43,991 nt of DNA from Salinivibrio proteolyticus. GTDB taxonomy: Bacteria > Pseudomonadota > Gammaproteobacteria > Enterobacterales > Vibrionaceae. The stretch is from assembly GCF_001996165.1 (NCBI RefSeq), contig NZ_MUFP01000006.1, forward strand, positions 29,747 to 73,737, read 5' to 3'. The position numbers and the translations under genes were made by a program. The stretch's first letter is position 1. Each line of letters starts with the position of its first letter. Shown here one piece after another: positions 20,705 to 30,258 of the stretch. Below the pieces are notes generated by a model that did not search any database, was not told the origin of the DNA, and worked only from the letters and a program-made list of their open reading frames with translations.

Positions 20705-20762
20705 CAGTCGGTTTTTTCGCTGGACGTGTCAAGCTTGCTCGACACCAGGCGATAACAAAGGT

Positions 20763-21539
20763 ATGAGCATGGTAAATGCGCTCACACGCATACAAGAAAC
20801 AGTGAACCTTGAACGTCAGCAATGGGCGGGATTGGTGTTTCTTACCGCAGTCATTCTTTTGATGGTGACCGGCTTTGTGCGAGTGATTGATTGGATGAGC
20901 GACGAGCAGCAGCTGCCTTTGTCTCAGTTGGTCATCGAAGGCGATCGGACTCAGGTCAGTGATCAGCAAGTGCGCGACGCAGTGTTGTCGGTCGGCACCC
21001 TGAAAAGTTTTATGTTGCAAGATGTGAATAGCATCCAGGCAAATATCGAGGCGCTGCCTTGGGTTAAGCACGTGGCGGTTCGCAAACAGTGGCCGAACAC
21101 CTTGAAAGTCCATATTACCGAGTACCAAGCGCGGGCTATCTGGAATGGACAGAAGCTGTTAACGCCTGAGGGTGAGATTTTTGATGGCACGCCGGCGGAT
21201 GTCGCAGGACAGGATCTGGTGTCTTTGCATGGTATGCCAGAGAGTGCAAAAGAGGTACTTGCCGCCAGTGAGACTTTGAATGCGCAGCTCAATCGCATTG
21301 GCTTGTCGATTCAAGCCTTATCACTGAACGAGCGACGCTCTTGGCGTATCGTGACACGTAGCGGCATACGGATTGAGTTGGGTCGAGAAGCACGCGAAGA
21401 GCGCTTAGCGCGGTTTGTGCACCTGTACCCTGAGATACAGCAACAACAAACACCGATCGCTTACGTGGACTTACGCTATGACACAGGTGCTGCCGTAGGT
21501 TGGAAAACAGAGACGGAAGAGACGACTAGCCAAGATTAA
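20763..21539 (+). CDS. ftsQ: Cell division protein FtsQ
   Basis: Bitopic inner-membrane protein of the FtsQLB complex. 258 residues: cytoplasmic tail, membrane segment at about 24-44, POTRA domain at about 52-122 (LSQLVIEGDRTQVSDQQVRDAV), then the beta domain (about 125-240) that binds FtsB. Typical text is LPWVKHVAVRKQWPNTLKVHITEYQARAIWN in the POTRA/beta junction. It is preceded by a 206-bp gap with its own promoter and followed 12 bp later by ftsA. Confidence 0.94.
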   Translation: MSMVNALTRIQETVNLERQQWAGLVFLTAVILLMVTGFVRVIDWMSDEQQLPLSQLVIEGDRTQVSDQQVRDAVLSVGTLKSFMLQDVNSIQANIEALPWVKHVAVRKQWPNTLKVHITEYQARAIWNGQKLLTPEGEIFDGTPADVAGQDLVSLHGMPESAKEVLAASETLNAQLNRIGLSIQALSLNERRSWRIVTRSGIRIELGREAREERLARFVHLYPEIQQQQTPIAYVDLRYDTGAAVGWKTETEETTSQD

Positions 21540-21551
21540 GAGATGGTGTGA

Positions 21552-22808
21552 ATGAATAAAGCGACAGATAAATCACTGATTGTTGGACTGGATATCGGTA
21601 CGTCCAAAGTGTCTGCGCTGGTCAGTGAAGTGCTGCCAGACGGCACCATCAACGTATTGGGCGTGGGGACCAGCCCGTCTCGTGGCATGGATAAAGGTGG
21701 CGTTAACGACCTCGAATCTGTGGTCAAATCCGTCCAGCGTGCGGTGAATGAAGCAGAAATGATGGCGGATTGCCAAATCAGTTCTGTGTATCTTTCTTTG
21801 TCAGGAAAGCACATTCACTGCCAGACTGAAAGAGGGATGGGTACGATTTCCGATGAGGAAGTGACCCAAGATGACGTTGACAATGTGATCCATACTGCCA
21901 AATCAGTGAAGATTAGTGATGAGCAACGTGTGCTCCATGTGATCCCACAAGAATATAAAATTGACTATCAAGAAGGGATCAAAAACCCAGTGGGGTTGTC
22001 AGGCGTGCGTATGGAAGCCAGTGTGCACCTCATCACATGTCACAATGACACGGCAAAAAATATTGAGAAAGCGGTTGAACGCTGTGGTCTTAGAGTTGAT
22101 CAACTGATTTTCTCCGGCTTGTCAGCAAGCCATGCGGTGATTACACCGGACGAACGTGAGCTGGGTGTCTGCGTTGTCGATATTGGCGGTGGTACTATGG
22201 ATCTCGCGGTTTGGACGGGAGGCGCGCTACGCCACGCAGAGGTTATCCCTTATGCGGGGAACGTGATTACCAGCGACATCGCTTACGCGTTCGGAACACC
22301 GCTTGCCGACGCAGAAGACATTAAAGTGAAGTATGGCTGCGCACTTAGCGAATTGGTCAGCAAGGATGCCAAAGTCAATGTGCCCAGTGTGGGCGGACGC
22401 CCATCACGGACATTGCAGCGCCAGACACTGGCAGAAGTGATTGAGCCACGCTGCTCTGAGCTGTTGGGATTGGTCAATCAGAAGCTGGTTGCCATTCAAG
22501 ACAAGCTACGCAGCGAAGGCGTGAAGCACCAGTTAGCCGCAGGCATTGTACTGACTGGCGGTGCGTCACAGATGCACGGTTTGGTCGAATGTGCTGAGCG
22601 TGTATTTCAGAATCAAGTACGAGTTGGGCAGCCTGTGGGTGTCACCGGATTAACCGACTATGTACAAGCACCATGTTATGCAACAGCGGTTGGGCTTTTG
22701 CATTACGGCAAAGAAAACTTGCTGACAGAAACGAGTGAACCAGAGCAAAAGCGGGCTGTTGCCAGTTGGGTAAGCAAGCTGAGTAGCTGGTTTAAGAAAG
22801 AATTTTAA
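21552..22808 (+). CDS. ftsA: Cell division protein FtsA
   Basis: Actin-like ATPase that tethers FtsZ to the membrane and recruits later division proteins. 418 residues. Phosphate-1 motif GLDIGTSKVSALV at about 13-25, the phosphate-2 stretch VVDIGGGTMDLAVW near 208-221, and adenosine motif GIVLTGGASQMHGL near 332-345. The C-terminal amphipathic membrane-targeting helix is visible as WVSKLSSWFKKEF. ftsZ starts 33 bp downstream after a purine-rich ribosome-binding region. Confidence 0.97.
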   Translation: MNKATDKSLIVGLDIGTSKVSALVSEVLPDGTINVLGVGTSPSRGMDKGGVNDLESVVKSVQRAVNEAEMMADCQISSVYLSLSGKHIHCQTERGMGTISDEEVTQDDVDNVIHTAKSVKISDEQRVLHVIPQEYKIDYQEGIKNPVGLSGVRMEASVHLITCHNDTAKNIEKAVERCGLRVDQLIFSGLSASHAVITPDERELGVCVVDIGGGTMDLAVWTGGALRHAEVIPYAGNVITSDIAYAFGTPLADAEDIKVKYGCALSELVSKDAKVNVPSVGGRPSRTLQRQTLAEVIEPRCSELLGLVNQKLVAIQDKLRSEGVKHQLAAGIVLTGGASQMHGLVECAERVFQNQVRVGQPVGVTGLTDYVQAPCYATAVGLLHYGKENLLTETSEPEQKRAVASWVSKLSSWFKKEF

Positions 22809-22841
22809 CCCTGATGCGAACAGGAAGGACGGAGAGAACTC

Positions 22842-24011
22842 ATGTTTGAACCGATGATGGAAATGTCTGACGATGCGGTAATTAAAGTCGTTGGCATTGG
22901 CGGTGGCGGCGGTAACGCTGTCGAGCATATGGTACGTGAGTCAATCGAAGGCGTTGACTTCATTAGTATTAACACTGACGCCCAAGCGTTGCGTAAAAGC
23001 AGCGTTGGTACCGTCATTCAAATTGGTGGTGACATCACCAAAGGCCTAGGCGCGGGCGCAAACCCTCAAGTAGGTCGAGATTCTGCCCTTGAAGATCGCG
23101 ATGCGATTAAAGCTGAGCTCGAAGGTGCCGATATGGTATTTATCGCAGCAGGAATGGGCGGCGGTACTGGGACAGGTGCAGCACCTATCATCGCAGAAAT
23201 TGCGAAAGAAATGGGTATCCTCACCGTTGCAGTGGTCACCAAACCATTTAGCTTCGAAGGTAAGAAGCGACTGGCCTTTGCTGAGCAAGGAATTGAAGAG
23301 CTGTCTAAGAATGTTGACTCGCTTATCACGATTCCTAACGAAAAACTGCTCAAAGTACTGGGTCGTGGCATAACCTTACTAGATGCGTTTGCGAAAGCGA
23401 ATGATGTACTTCGTAACGCGGTGCAAGGTATTGCTGAGCTGATTACCCGTCCGGGCCACATCAACGTCGACTTTGCGGATGTCCGCACTGTGATGTCAGA
23501 GATGGGGCACGCCATGATGGGAAGCGGGGTTGCTACGGGAGAAGACCGAGCAGAAGAAGCGGCTGAAATGGCCATTTCTAGCCCGCTACTTGAGGACATC
23601 GACTTAGCAGGCGCACGCGGTGTGCTGGTGAACATTACCGCTGGTTTCGATATGCGTCTTGATGAATTCGAGACGGTTGGTAACACGGTTAAAGCGTTCG
23701 CCTCTGATAATGCGACTGTCGTGATTGGTACCTCGATGGATCCGGAAATGAGCGACGAGCTGCGAGTGACTGTGGTGGCAACGGGGATTGGCAACGAACG
23801 TAAGCCAGATATTACCTTGGTGACCAACGCACAGTCTGGGCAAGCACCGGCCGAGCCGAAAAAGGCACAGCCTTTGCAAGAAAAAACACAGGCGGCAACG
23901 CCTGCGGCAAAAGAGCAGCCAGCTGCGTCGTCGTCAAACGCGGCGCCAAAATCGCAGACCGAGCATGATTATCTCGATATTCCTGCGTTTTTGCGTAAGC
24001 AAGCTGACTAG
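22842..24011 (+). CDS. ftsZ: Cell division GTPase FtsZ
   Basis: Tubulin homologue that forms the Z-ring. 389 residues. Nucleotide-binding glycine loop GGGGNAV near residue 23 and the tubulin signature G106-G-G-T-G-T-G112; T7 loop [12 protein letters not shown] variable linker rich in Ala, Gln, Lys and Pro (about 320-370) leads to the conserved C-terminal peptide [14 protein letters not shown], which binds FtsA, ZipA and ZapD; ZapD is also encoded in this window. It ends the dcw cluster. Confidence 0.98.
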   Translation: MFEPMMEMSDDAVIKVVGIGGGGGNAVEHMVRESIEGVDFISINTDAQALRKSSVGTVIQIGGDITKGLGAGANPQVGRDSALEDRDAIKAELEGADMVFIAAGMGGGTGTGAAPIIAEIAKEMGILTVAVVTKPFSFEGKKRLAFAEQGIEELSKNVDSLITIPNEKLLKVLGRGITLLDAFAKANDVLRNAVQGIAELITRPGHINVDFADVRTVMSEMGHAMMGSGVATGEDRAEEAAEMAISSPLLEDIDLAGARGVLVNITAGFDMRLDEFETVGNTVKAFASDNATVVIGTSMDPEMSDELRVTVVATGIGNERKPDITLVTNAQSGQAPAEPKKAQPLQEKTQAATPAAKEQPAASSSNAAPKSQTEHDYLDIPAFLRKQAD

Positions 24012-24020
24012 TGCCAGTGC

Positions 24021-24049
24021 TTGGTTTGTAGCCAGCGATGTGCTATCAT
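24021..24049 (+). promoter_or_regulatory. Promoter of lpxC
   Basis: -35 TTGGTT (24021-24026), a 17-bp spacer and -10 TATCAT (24044-24049) predict a start near 24056. It sits in the 116-bp gap between ftsZ and lpxC and gives a leader of about 70 nt. No terminator is seen between the two genes, so read-through from ftsZ is also possible. Confidence 0.6.
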
Positions 24050-24127
24050 CACGCTCCCTTTGTCTAAGGTGACAGGGTAATGAGTGACGCAGAGCACACT
24101 TTTTTGAGAAAAAGTTGAGATAAGCCG

Positions 24128-25045
24128 ATGATAAGACAGCGAACATTAAAAAGTATTGTCGAAACGACCGGTGTGGGCCTCCACTCTGGGCGTAAGGTTA
24201 CGCTTACTCTGCGTCCGGCTCCTGCGAACACCGGCGTGATTTATCGCCGTACCGATATGGAGCCGCCGGTTGACTTTCCGGCTGATCCAGCGGATGTACG
24301 CGACACCATGCTGTGTACCGCGCTCGTCAATGATGAAGGCGTGCGTATCTCGACTGTCGAGCACTTAAGTGCCGCGATTGCCGGTATGGGCATCGATAAC
24401 ATTATTATCGAGGTCAATGCGCCAGAAATTCCGATTATGGATGGTAGCTCAAGCCCATTCATCTTCTTGCTGCAATCTGCTGGTATTGAAGTACAAAACG
24501 CACCAAAACGATTCATTCGCATCAAAAAACCTGTTCGCATTGAAGACGGCGACAAATGGGCAGAGCTGGTGCCGTATAACGGTTTCCGCCTCGATTTTGC
24601 CATCGACTTCAACCATCCTGCGATTGAATCAGAGCAACAAAATTTGGTGATGGACTTCTCGACACAGTCGTTTATCAAAGATATCAGTCGTGCGCGAACC
24701 TTTGGGTTTATGCGCGATATTGAGTACCTGCAATCACAGAACCTGTGTTTGGGCGGCAGCTTTGACTGTGCCATTGTTCTGGATGACTACCGCATCTTGA
24801 ACGAAGAAGGTCTGCGCTTTGATAACGAGCTCGTGAAGCACAAAGTGTTGGATGCAATTGGCGACCTATACATGTGTGGTCATAGCATCATCGGTGAAAT
24901 GCGCGCCTATAAATCGGGCCATGCACTGAACAACCAGCTGCTGCGTGCGGTATTGGCGGATCAAGAAGCGTGGGAGTGGGTGACGTTTGAAGAAACGGAA
25001 AAATCACCGGTTGCGTTTGCTGACCCAGATATGGTGCTTGCATAA
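24128..25045 (+). CDS. lpxC: UDP-3-O-acyl-N-acetylglucosamine deacetylase LpxC
   Basis: Zinc amidase catalysing the first committed step of lipid A synthesis. 305 residues, the E. coli length. The zinc ligands fall at the canonical positions: H79 (in [10 protein letters not shown]), H238 and D242 (in [16 protein letters not shown]). The glycine-rich [16 protein letters not shown] segment is present. It follows the dcw cluster as in E. coli, and has its own probable promoter. In E. coli LpxC is controlled by FtsH proteolysis through its C-terminus; here the tail ends in ...DPDMVLA, rich in small hydrophobic residues in the same style. Confidence 0.97.
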   Translation: MIRQRTLKSIVETTGVGLHSGRKVTLTLRPAPANTGVIYRRTDMEPPVDFPADPADVRDTMLCTALVNDEGVRISTVEHLSAAIAGMGIDNIIIEVNAPEIPIMDGSSSPFIFLLQSAGIEVQNAPKRFIRIKKPVRIEDGDKWAELVPYNGFRLDFAIDFNHPAIESEQQNLVMDFSTQSFIKDISRARTFGFMRDIEYLQSQNLCLGGSFDCAIVLDDYRILNEEGLRFDNELVKHKVLDAIGDLYMCGHSIIGEMRAYKSGHALNNQLLRAVLADQEAWEWVTFEETEKSPVAFADPDMVLA

Positions 25046-25108
25046 GACTTGCACCTAAATTGGGGTGAGTTGCCTCATTGTGGTAAGTTGCTCAGCACCC
25101 TGTTAAAT

Positions 25109-25138
25109 AAAGCCAGAGTCACGACTCTGGCTTTTTTG
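25109..25138. terminator. Terminator between lpxC and dciA
   Basis: Stem AGCCAGAGT (25111-25119) / ACTCTGGCT (25124-25132) with loop CACG, flanked by A residues on the left and a T run (to 25137) on the right. It terminates lpxC on the plus strand. Because the convergent dciA stop lies inside the same hairpin, it may act in both directions. Confidence 0.8.
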
Positions 25139-25580
25139 TGTCTGTCGCTAGCTTGGCTAAGGCTTCTAAACGCGCTTTTAACTTCGGCGAGGCACTTTGC
25201 CCCAGCTCATGCAGTAACTCACCCGAGGCTTTGCTCAAATGGCGTGCGGGTGTGGTGGCATCTTCTTCTCTATCCACGGCTGCCAAGGCTGGATTAATTT
25301 TCACTTCAATAGTGGTGAGACTGGCGAGGCCTTTTTGCCGTAATACAGACAAAAGGTGTTGGCGCTCGTAATTGAGCCGCATAGCCCAAGCAGCGCTGCC
25401 AGCTTCAACCACGAGTACGCCCTCACGATAGTTGGCTACCCGGCATGCCTTGGAGGTTTCGCCTGGCAACAAGGCCAAGATCAGCTTATTCAGCTTGGCG
25501 AGCTCAACTGCGCGTTGAGCGATATTGTTGTTGTCGCTCTCCAAGAGGTGCAACGTAGAGCGGGGTCGGTGATCTCGCAT
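25119..25580 (-). CDS. dciA: Replicative helicase loader DciA (DUF721)
   Basis: DUF721-family protein. DciA loads the DnaB replicative helicase in bacteria lacking the phage-derived loader DnaC, and Vibrio is a studied case. I use the ATG at 25580, giving 153 residues starting MRDHRPRST, the conserved N-terminal motif. An upstream in-frame TTG at 25604 would add eight residues and lacks support. The N-terminal KH-like domain is seen in text such as VLVVEAGSAAWAMRLNYERQHLLSVLR (about 57-83); the C-terminal third is Ala/Lys/Glu-rich and likely disordered or helical. Its divergent position beside secA matches other Vibrionaceae as I recall. Confidence 0.85.
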   Translation of the reverse strand: MRDHRPRSTLHLLESDNNNIAQRAVELAKLNKLILALLPGETSKACRVANYREGVLVVEAGSAAWAMRLNYERQHLLSVLRQKGLASLTTIEVKINPALAAVDREEDATTPARHLSKASGELLHELGQSASPKLKARLEALAKLATDTKKPES

Positions 25581-25996
25581 GGCTATTGTCTTTTTTATCG
25601 TCAATTCGGTGCGTGAACAGTCGCACAGCGTCTAATTTTTCCTAATTGATCCTATCTGTCCCTGATTATTCATAGGATGTCGGTCCAATTTCCCTTATTA
25701 TAAGTGACCGAATCATTCACAGGTAAGTGTCGCATGGGTAAAGCGACAGGCATAGTGTTTTCAATGCAGCCTGTTAATTTCACAATCAGCTTCGTGGAAA
25801 ATAAGTTGTTAAGCGGCACTGTCCGCCCTTGAATTCTTTCCGATTTGGCTCCACCTAATAAAGATGCGCGCATTGGCATCTTCTGTCGAATCGATGAACC
25901 ATAGCCTATCCGCGTTGAACTGAATGCACACCAGCATCATTGCTGTGCAGCTGCCGCCCATGTGGGAAGACCATTAAAAAGAGTACCGGCAACGCC
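25581..25996. promoter_or_regulatory. dciA-secA divergent region and secA leader
   Basis: About 416 bp without a recognised gene. On the minus strand a perfect TATAAT (25702-25697) with a weak TTACCT 18 bp upstream could serve dciA. On the plus strand an inverted repeat TCGGTC (25680-25685) / GACCGA (25706-25711) and a hairpin CAGCA-tcat-TGCTG near 25932-25945 are visible. Tiny plus-strand reading frames follow one another: 25734-25832 (32 codons, ends in SGTVRP), 25864-25923 (19 codons), and 25924-25977 (17 codons, starting one base after the previous stop). None resembles SecM. No clear promoter for secA was found. Confidence 0.4.
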
Positions 25997-28720
25997 ATGT
26001 TATCGAAAATCCTGACTAAAGTTATCGGAAGCCGTAATGACCGCACTTTGCGTCGGCTGCGAAAAGTCGTTGATGAAATCAACAAGCTAGAGCCCCAATT
26101 TGAATCCCTCAGTGATGATGCGCTAAAAGCGAAAACCGTCGAGTTCCGTGAGCGTCTTGACCAAGGCGCCAGCTTGGACGATCTGCTTCCTGAAGCCTTT
26201 GCCACCGTCCGCGAAGCATCTAAGCGTGTGTTTGGTATGCGTCACTTCGATGTTCAGCTGATTGGGGGCATGGTGCTGCACAGTGGCCAGATTGCAGAAA
26301 TGCGCACCGGTGAAGGTAAAACCCTGACCGCGACCTTGCCGTCTTATTTGAATGCACTGACAGGCAAATCCGTGCACATCGTTACCGTCAACGACTACTT
26401 GGCGCAACGTGACGCGGAAACAAACCGCCCGCTATTTGATTTTCTTGGTATGACGGTCGGCGTGAATGTGCCGAACATGCCACCGGAAGCGAAGAAAGCC
26501 GCTTACGCGTGTGACATTCTTTACGGTACCAATAACGAATTTGGTTTCGACTACCTGCGCGACAACATGGCGTTCCGTGCGGAAGATCGCGTGCAGCGCG
26601 ATCGCTACTTCTCAATTGTCGATGAGGTGGACTCCATCTTGATTGATGAGGCGCGTACACCACTGATTATTTCAGGGCCTGCAGAAGACAGCTCAGAAAT
26701 GTATCAGCGGATCAACGCCTTGATCCCTCAGCTCGAAAAGCAGGACGAAGAAGACTCAGAAGAATACCGTGGCGATGGTCACTACACCGTCGATGAGAAA
26801 GCCAAACAGGTTTACATGACCGAAAACGGCCAAGAATTTGTCGAAGAGCTGCTAAAGAAAAACGGCTTGATGGCAGAAGACGATACGCTGTATTCGCCCG
26901 CAAACATTAGCTTGTTGCACCATATTAACGCTGCACTCCGTGCCCATGTGCTGTTTGAGCGCGACGTCGATTACATTGTTAAAGAAGACGAAGTGATCAT
27001 CGTTGATGAGCACACCGGCCGTACCATGCCGGGACGTCGTTGGTCTGAAGGATTACACCAAGCGGTGGAAGCCAAAGAAGGGGTGAAAATCCAAAACGAG
27101 AACCAGACGCTGGCCTCGATCACCTTCCAGAACTTCTTCCGACTCTATGAAAAGCTGTCAGGGATGACAGGGACCGCGGACACCGAAGCGTTTGAGTTCC
27201 AGTCGATTTATGGATTGGATACCGTGGTTATTCCGACCAACCGCCCGATGGTGCGTAAAGATCATGCTGATCAGGTTTATATGACCGAGCGTGAGAAATT
27301 CGCCGCGATTATTGAAGACATTAAAACGCGAGCGAAAGCAGGCCAGCCGGTACTTGTCGGGACCGTCTCAATTGAAAAATCAGAGCTTCTTTCTAATGCG
27401 CTGAAAAAAGATGGCATCAAGCATCAGGTCCTCAACGCGAAATTCCACGCCCATGAAGCCGAAATCGTTGAACAAGCCGGTTACCCGGGAACCGTGACAA
27501 TTGCGACCAATATGGCTGGTCGTGGTACGGATATTGTTCTAGGCGGTAGCTGGAAGCAGGTACTGGGTGATATTGACGAGCCAACAGACGCACAAGTCGA
27601 AGCGGCAAAAGAGAAATGGCAGCAGCTCCACGACCAAGTGGTTGAGGCGGGTGGCCTGCACATTATTGGTACGGAGCGTCACGAGTCACGCCGTATTGAT
27701 AACCAGCTTCGTGGCCGTGCCGGTCGTCAAGGTGACCCAGGTTCGACGCGCTTTTATCTGTCGATGGAAGACTCACTGATGCGCATTTTTGCCTCAGAAA
27801 AAGTCTCTAACATGATGAAACGCCTCGGGATGGGTGAAGGTGAAGCGATTGAACACCCTTGGGTGAACAAGGCAATTGAAAACGCGCAACGTAAAGTAGA
27901 AGGGCGTAACTTCGACATTCGTAAGCAGCTGCTGGAATTCGATGATGTGGCCAACGATCAGCGTAAAGTGGTCTACGAATTGCGCGACGCACTACTGGTT
28001 TCTAGCGATATCAGTGAAATGATTGAGCATAACCGTGAAGATGTAGTGAATGCACTGGTTAGCCAATATATTCCGCCACAATCGTTGGAAGAAATGTGGG
28101 ATATCGCCGGCCTAGAGCAGCGCTTAAAAGCAGACTTTGATATCGAATTGCCTATCCAACAATGGTTGGATGAAGACGACAAGCTGTATGAAGAGTTATT
28201 GCGTGAGCGAATTCTGTCATCGCTGATTGATGTCTATAAGAGCAAAGAAGCGGCGGTGGGTGCTGAAACACTGCGCAACTTCGAAAAAGCGGTTATGCTG
28301 CAAACGTTGGATACGCTGTGGAAAGAGCATTTGGCGGCGATGGATCACCTGCGCCAAGGTATCCACCTGCGCGGCTATGCGCAAAAGAATCCGAAGCAGG
28401 AGTACAAGCGTGAATCGTTCGAGCTGTTTGAAGACATGCTAGAAGCGCTAAAAACCGACGTGATCACCACACTCAGCCGCGTTCGTGTGCAACAGCCTGA
28501 TGACGTTGAGCGTATGGAAGCGGAGCGTCAAGCACGTGCCGAGCAAGCGGCTCGCCAACAGCAAGTAAACCACGCCAAAGCCGATAATCCACTCAGTGAC
28601 GGCGAGGCGAATGCTTCAGGCAACGAGACTGTGGTGCGCGATGGCCGAAAAGTTGGCCGTAATGAGCCGTGTCCATGCGGATCAGGGAAGAAATTTAAAC
28701 AATGTCACGGTAAAATCTAA
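25997..28720 (+). CDS. secA: Preprotein translocase ATPase SecA
   Basis: Motor ATPase that drives secretory proteins through SecYEG. I start it at ATG 25997 (907 residues, [17 protein letters not shown]), which aligns with the E. coli N-terminus. An in-frame extension to 25940 is unsupported. Walker A G105-E-G-K-T109, the [20 protein letters not shown] motif, [40 protein letters not shown], and the C-terminal zinc-binding, SecB-interacting [14 protein letters not shown] are present. The Shine-Dalgarno region just before 25997 is weak, which may matter for its regulation. A strong terminator follows. Confidence 0.98.
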   Translation: MLSKILTKVIGSRNDRTLRRLRKVVDEINKLEPQFESLSDDALKAKTVEFRERLDQGASLDDLLPEAFATVREASKRVFGMRHFDVQLIGGMVLHSGQIAEMRTGEGKTLTATLPSYLNALTGKSVHIVTVNDYLAQRDAETNRPLFDFLGMTVGVNVPNMPPEAKKAAYACDILYGTNNEFGFDYLRDNMAFRAEDRVQRDRYFSIVDEVDSILIDEARTPLIISGPAEDSSEMYQRINALIPQLEKQDEEDSEEYRGDGHYTVDEKAKQVYMTENGQEFVEELLKKNGLMAEDDTLYSPANISLLHHINAALRAHVLFERDVDYIVKEDEVIIVDEHTGRTMPGRRWSEGLHQAVEAKEGVKIQNENQTLASITFQNFFRLYEKLSGMTGTADTEAFEFQSIYGLDTVVIPTNRPMVRKDHADQVYMTEREKFAAIIEDIKTRAKAGQPVLVGTVSIEKSELLSNALKKDGIKHQVLNAKFHAHEAEIVEQAGYPGTVTIATNMAGRGTDIVLGGSWKQVLGDIDEPTDAQVEAAKEKWQQLHDQVVEAGGLHIIGTERHESRRIDNQLRGRAGRQGDPGSTRFYLSMEDSLMRIFASEKVSNMMKRLGMGEGEAIEHPWVNKAIENAQRKVEGRNFDIRKQLLEFDDVANDQRKVVYELRDALLVSSDISEMIEHNREDVVNALVSQYIPPQSLEEMWDIAGLEQRLKADFDIELPIQQWLDEDDKLYEELLRERILSSLIDVYKSKEAAVGAETLRNFEKAVMLQTLDTLWKEHLAAMDHLRQGIHLRGYAQKNPKQEYKRESFELFEDMLEALKTDVITTLSRVRVQQPDDVERMEAERQARAEQAARQQQVNHAKADNPLSDGEANASGNETVVRDGRKVGRNEPCPCGSGKKFKQCHGKI

Positions 28721-28738
28721 CCCTGACTATGTATGACT

Positions 28739-28767
28739 AAAAAGGCCGTTTTAGCGGCCTTTTTTTT
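28739..28767 (+). terminator. Terminator of secA
   Basis: Stem AAAAAGGCCG (28739-28748) / CGGCCTTTTT (28755-28764), a 6-nt loop and a run of eight T residues. Strong intrinsic terminator for secA. Confidence 0.9.
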
Positions 28768-28856
28768 ATACCCCAAGACGCGCGTTCGCCGACGTGTTTG
28801 TCATCGATATCGACATACAGTGGATAGCGCGTAGGCGGTAGTAAGTAGGAGTATTC

Positions 28857-29252
28857 ATGAAACGGGTAAGTATTGCCGCTGGTGTGATTGTTAATGCCGC
28901 GCAAGATAAGATATTTATTACACGTCGCCATGCAGATGTGCACCAAGGCGGAAAGTGGGAATTCCCCGGCGGAAAAATTGAAGCCAACGAAACACCGCAC
29001 CAAGCCGTGGTGCGGGAGCTGCGTGAAGAAGTGGGGATTGATGCCACCGACGTCAGTCCGTTTATTTCGCTAGACTTTGATTTTCCAGACAAAGCATTAA
29101 GCTTCGATTTTTTCTTAGTCAGTCGCTTTGAAGGGGAGCCGCAAGGGCAGGAGGGTCAGCATGGTGAGTGGGCACCGATTGCGCGTTTATCCGAGTACAC
29201 TTTCCCTGAAGCGAATGACGCGGTGCTTGAGAAAATCCGTGCTCGATTTTAA
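28857..29252 (+). CDS. mutT: 8-oxo-dGTP diphosphatase MutT
   Basis: Nudix hydrolase that sanitises the nucleotide pool by hydrolysing 8-oxo-dGTP, preventing A:T to C:G transversions. 131 residues. The Nudix box is complete: G39-x5-E45-x7-R53-E54-L55-x-E57-E58-x-G60-I61. A clear AGGAG ribosome-binding site precedes the ATG. The position after secA is conserved in E. coli and Vibrio. Other small Nudix enzymes share the box, so the assignment to MutT relies on length and this context. Confidence 0.93.
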   Translation: MKRVSIAAGVIVNAAQDKIFITRRHADVHQGGKWEFPGGKIEANETPHQAVVRELREEVGIDATDVSPFISLDFDFPDKALSFDFFLVSRFEGEPQGQEGQHGEWAPIARLSEYTFPEANDAVLEKIRARF

Positions 29253-29266
29253 GCACGGATCGTTTG
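29231..29266. terminator. Bidirectional terminator between mutT and yacG
   Basis: Perfect 9-bp stem ATCCGTGCT (29235-29243) / AGCACGGAT (29252-29260) around the mutT stop codon, with TTTT on the minus-strand side (29234-29231) and a T-rich CGTTTGTCTT on the plus side. It ends both mutT and the long pil-coaE-zapD-yacG transcript. A second, G-U-containing stem (29271-29297) overlaps the yacG 3' end. Confidence 0.7.
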
Positions 29267-29282
29267 TCTTGGCAGGTGGAGA

Positions 29283-29489
29283 TTACTCCGCCTGTCCTTC
29301 TGACCATAGGTCGTCATCAGAGCTGTCTGGTGCGCCTGGAATCGCCTTTTCTTCATTGGCCCATTCCCCTAAATCAATCAACTGACAACGTTTGCTGCAA
29401 AACGGGCGATGCGGGCTGATTTCGCCCCAAACAACAGGTTGTTGGCAGGTTGGACATTTCACCACCGCGGGGGTATCACTCACGCTCAT
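29283..29489 (-). CDS. yacG: DNA gyrase inhibitor YacG (zinc-binding)
   Basis: Small treble-clef zinc protein; in E. coli YacG binds GyrB and inhibits gyrase. 68 residues from the ATG at 29489. Zinc ligands C12-x2-C15 and C31-x3-C35 are in place, followed by [11 protein letters not shown] and an acidic tail. Start choice is open: the only Shine-Dalgarno (AAGGAG, minus strand 29495-29490) directly abuts this ATG with no spacer, whereas the in-frame GTG at 29483 (66 residues) sits at an ideal 6-nt spacing. The SD overlaps the zapD stop. Last gene of the operon; order coaE-zapD-yacG as in E. coli. Confidence 0.9.
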   Translation of the reverse strand: MSVSDTPAVVKCPTCQQPVVWGEISPHRPFCSKRCQLIDLGEWANEEKAIPGAPDSSDDDLWSEGQAE

Positions 29490-29493
29490 CTCC

Positions 29494-30234
29494 TTAACAG
29501 ACACTGATAAATACCGGCATATTGTCGGCGACCTCGCGATCATCGTCAAATGGCATAAAACGGATCGCAAAACGGTTTTTGTGTCCTGAAACCAAAGGAT
29601 AAACGCCGAGATCGGGGTTGACCTGAATCCGGATCAGGCACGCGCCATCAGCGTCTTGTTGATAGAAGCCTTGCTTAACCTCGACATTCCCACCTTGTGC
29701 GCTTTCTCGGGTCAGTTGCAACCAAAATGCTAAGGCATGACGCAGCGGTGATAGCGTGGCGAGCCAGCCATTAATCGCGTTTTGGCGGGCGGCCAAAGGC
29801 TGATGTAACCAATGGTGGAAAATGGGCAAATCAAAACTACAGCTGCCACCGGGAATGGAGAATCGCTGTTTGATGCTGGTCAAGAAGCGATCTTCGCGTA
29901 GTGCTTGGCCAAAACGCTTGGCTTGTAAGACCGCACGTTGGTGCTCGGCCAATTGCTCGAGCAGTTGTTGCAGCTGCTGTTGGTCGACTTGGGGCACATT
30001 GGCCCATGCGTTGAGCTTTTTCTTGAGCTTATCCAAATCCTTGGCAAGATCCGCTTTCACTTGCACTTGTTCTAATATTTCCAGCAAATCAAATAGACTG
30101 CGGAAAAATTGAATATGGTGGCAAGGGGCCGATAATCCGCTCACTTCGTCCAATTGATCGAGCAGGTACTCTAGGCGCAAATAAATTCGCACCTGTTCAT
30201 TGAGTGGGTGTTCATACAAAGTGAGGCTGGTCAT
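29494..30234 (-). CDS. zapD: Z-ring associated protein ZapD
   Basis: Cytoplasmic protein that cross-links FtsZ filaments by binding the FtsZ C-terminal peptide. 246 residues, matching the family. Begins [20 protein letters not shown], the hallmark N-terminus; a helical coiled region (about 55-115, rich in Leu/Gln/Lys) follows, then a beta-rich C-terminal domain ending [22 protein letters not shown]. Formerly YacF. It lies 24 bp after coaE and just before yacG. ftsZ itself is in the same window with an intact target peptide. Confidence 0.95.
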   Translation of the reverse strand: MTSLTLYEHPLNEQVRIYLRLEYLLDQLDEVSGLSAPCHHIQFFRSLFDLLEILEQVQVKADLAKDLDKLKKKLNAWANVPQVDQQQLQQLLEQLAEHQRAVLQAKRFGQALREDRFLTSIKQRFSIPGGSCSFDLPIFHHWLHQPLAARQNAINGWLATLSPLRHALAFWLQLTRESAQGGNVEVKQGFYQQDADGACLIRIQVNPDLGVYPLVSGHKNRFAIRFMPFDDDREVADNMPVFISVC

Positions 30235-30258
30235 AAATGTTTTGCGATCCTAATCCGG

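Noticed and set aside
20557-20762. A degraded ddl gene between murC and ftsQ
   Set aside because: The gap is only 206 bp, carries stops in all frames and no ATP-grasp text; absence of ddl here is normal for Vibrio.
23066-23827. Long open frame (253 codons) on the minus strand across ftsZ
   Set aside because: Low-complexity Ser/Ala/Pro-rich translation, antisense to a clearly conserved gene, no homology or ribosome-binding site; a shadow of ftsZ codon use.
25734-25832. SecM equivalent upstream of secA
   Set aside because: The 32-residue product has no convincing signal sequence and no RAGP or RAPP-like arrest motif; kept only as a leader observation.
25940-25996. Upstream extension of secA
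   Set aside because: The E. coli-like N-terminus begins at ATG 25997; the added residues are Cys/Lys-rich and unlike any SecA start.
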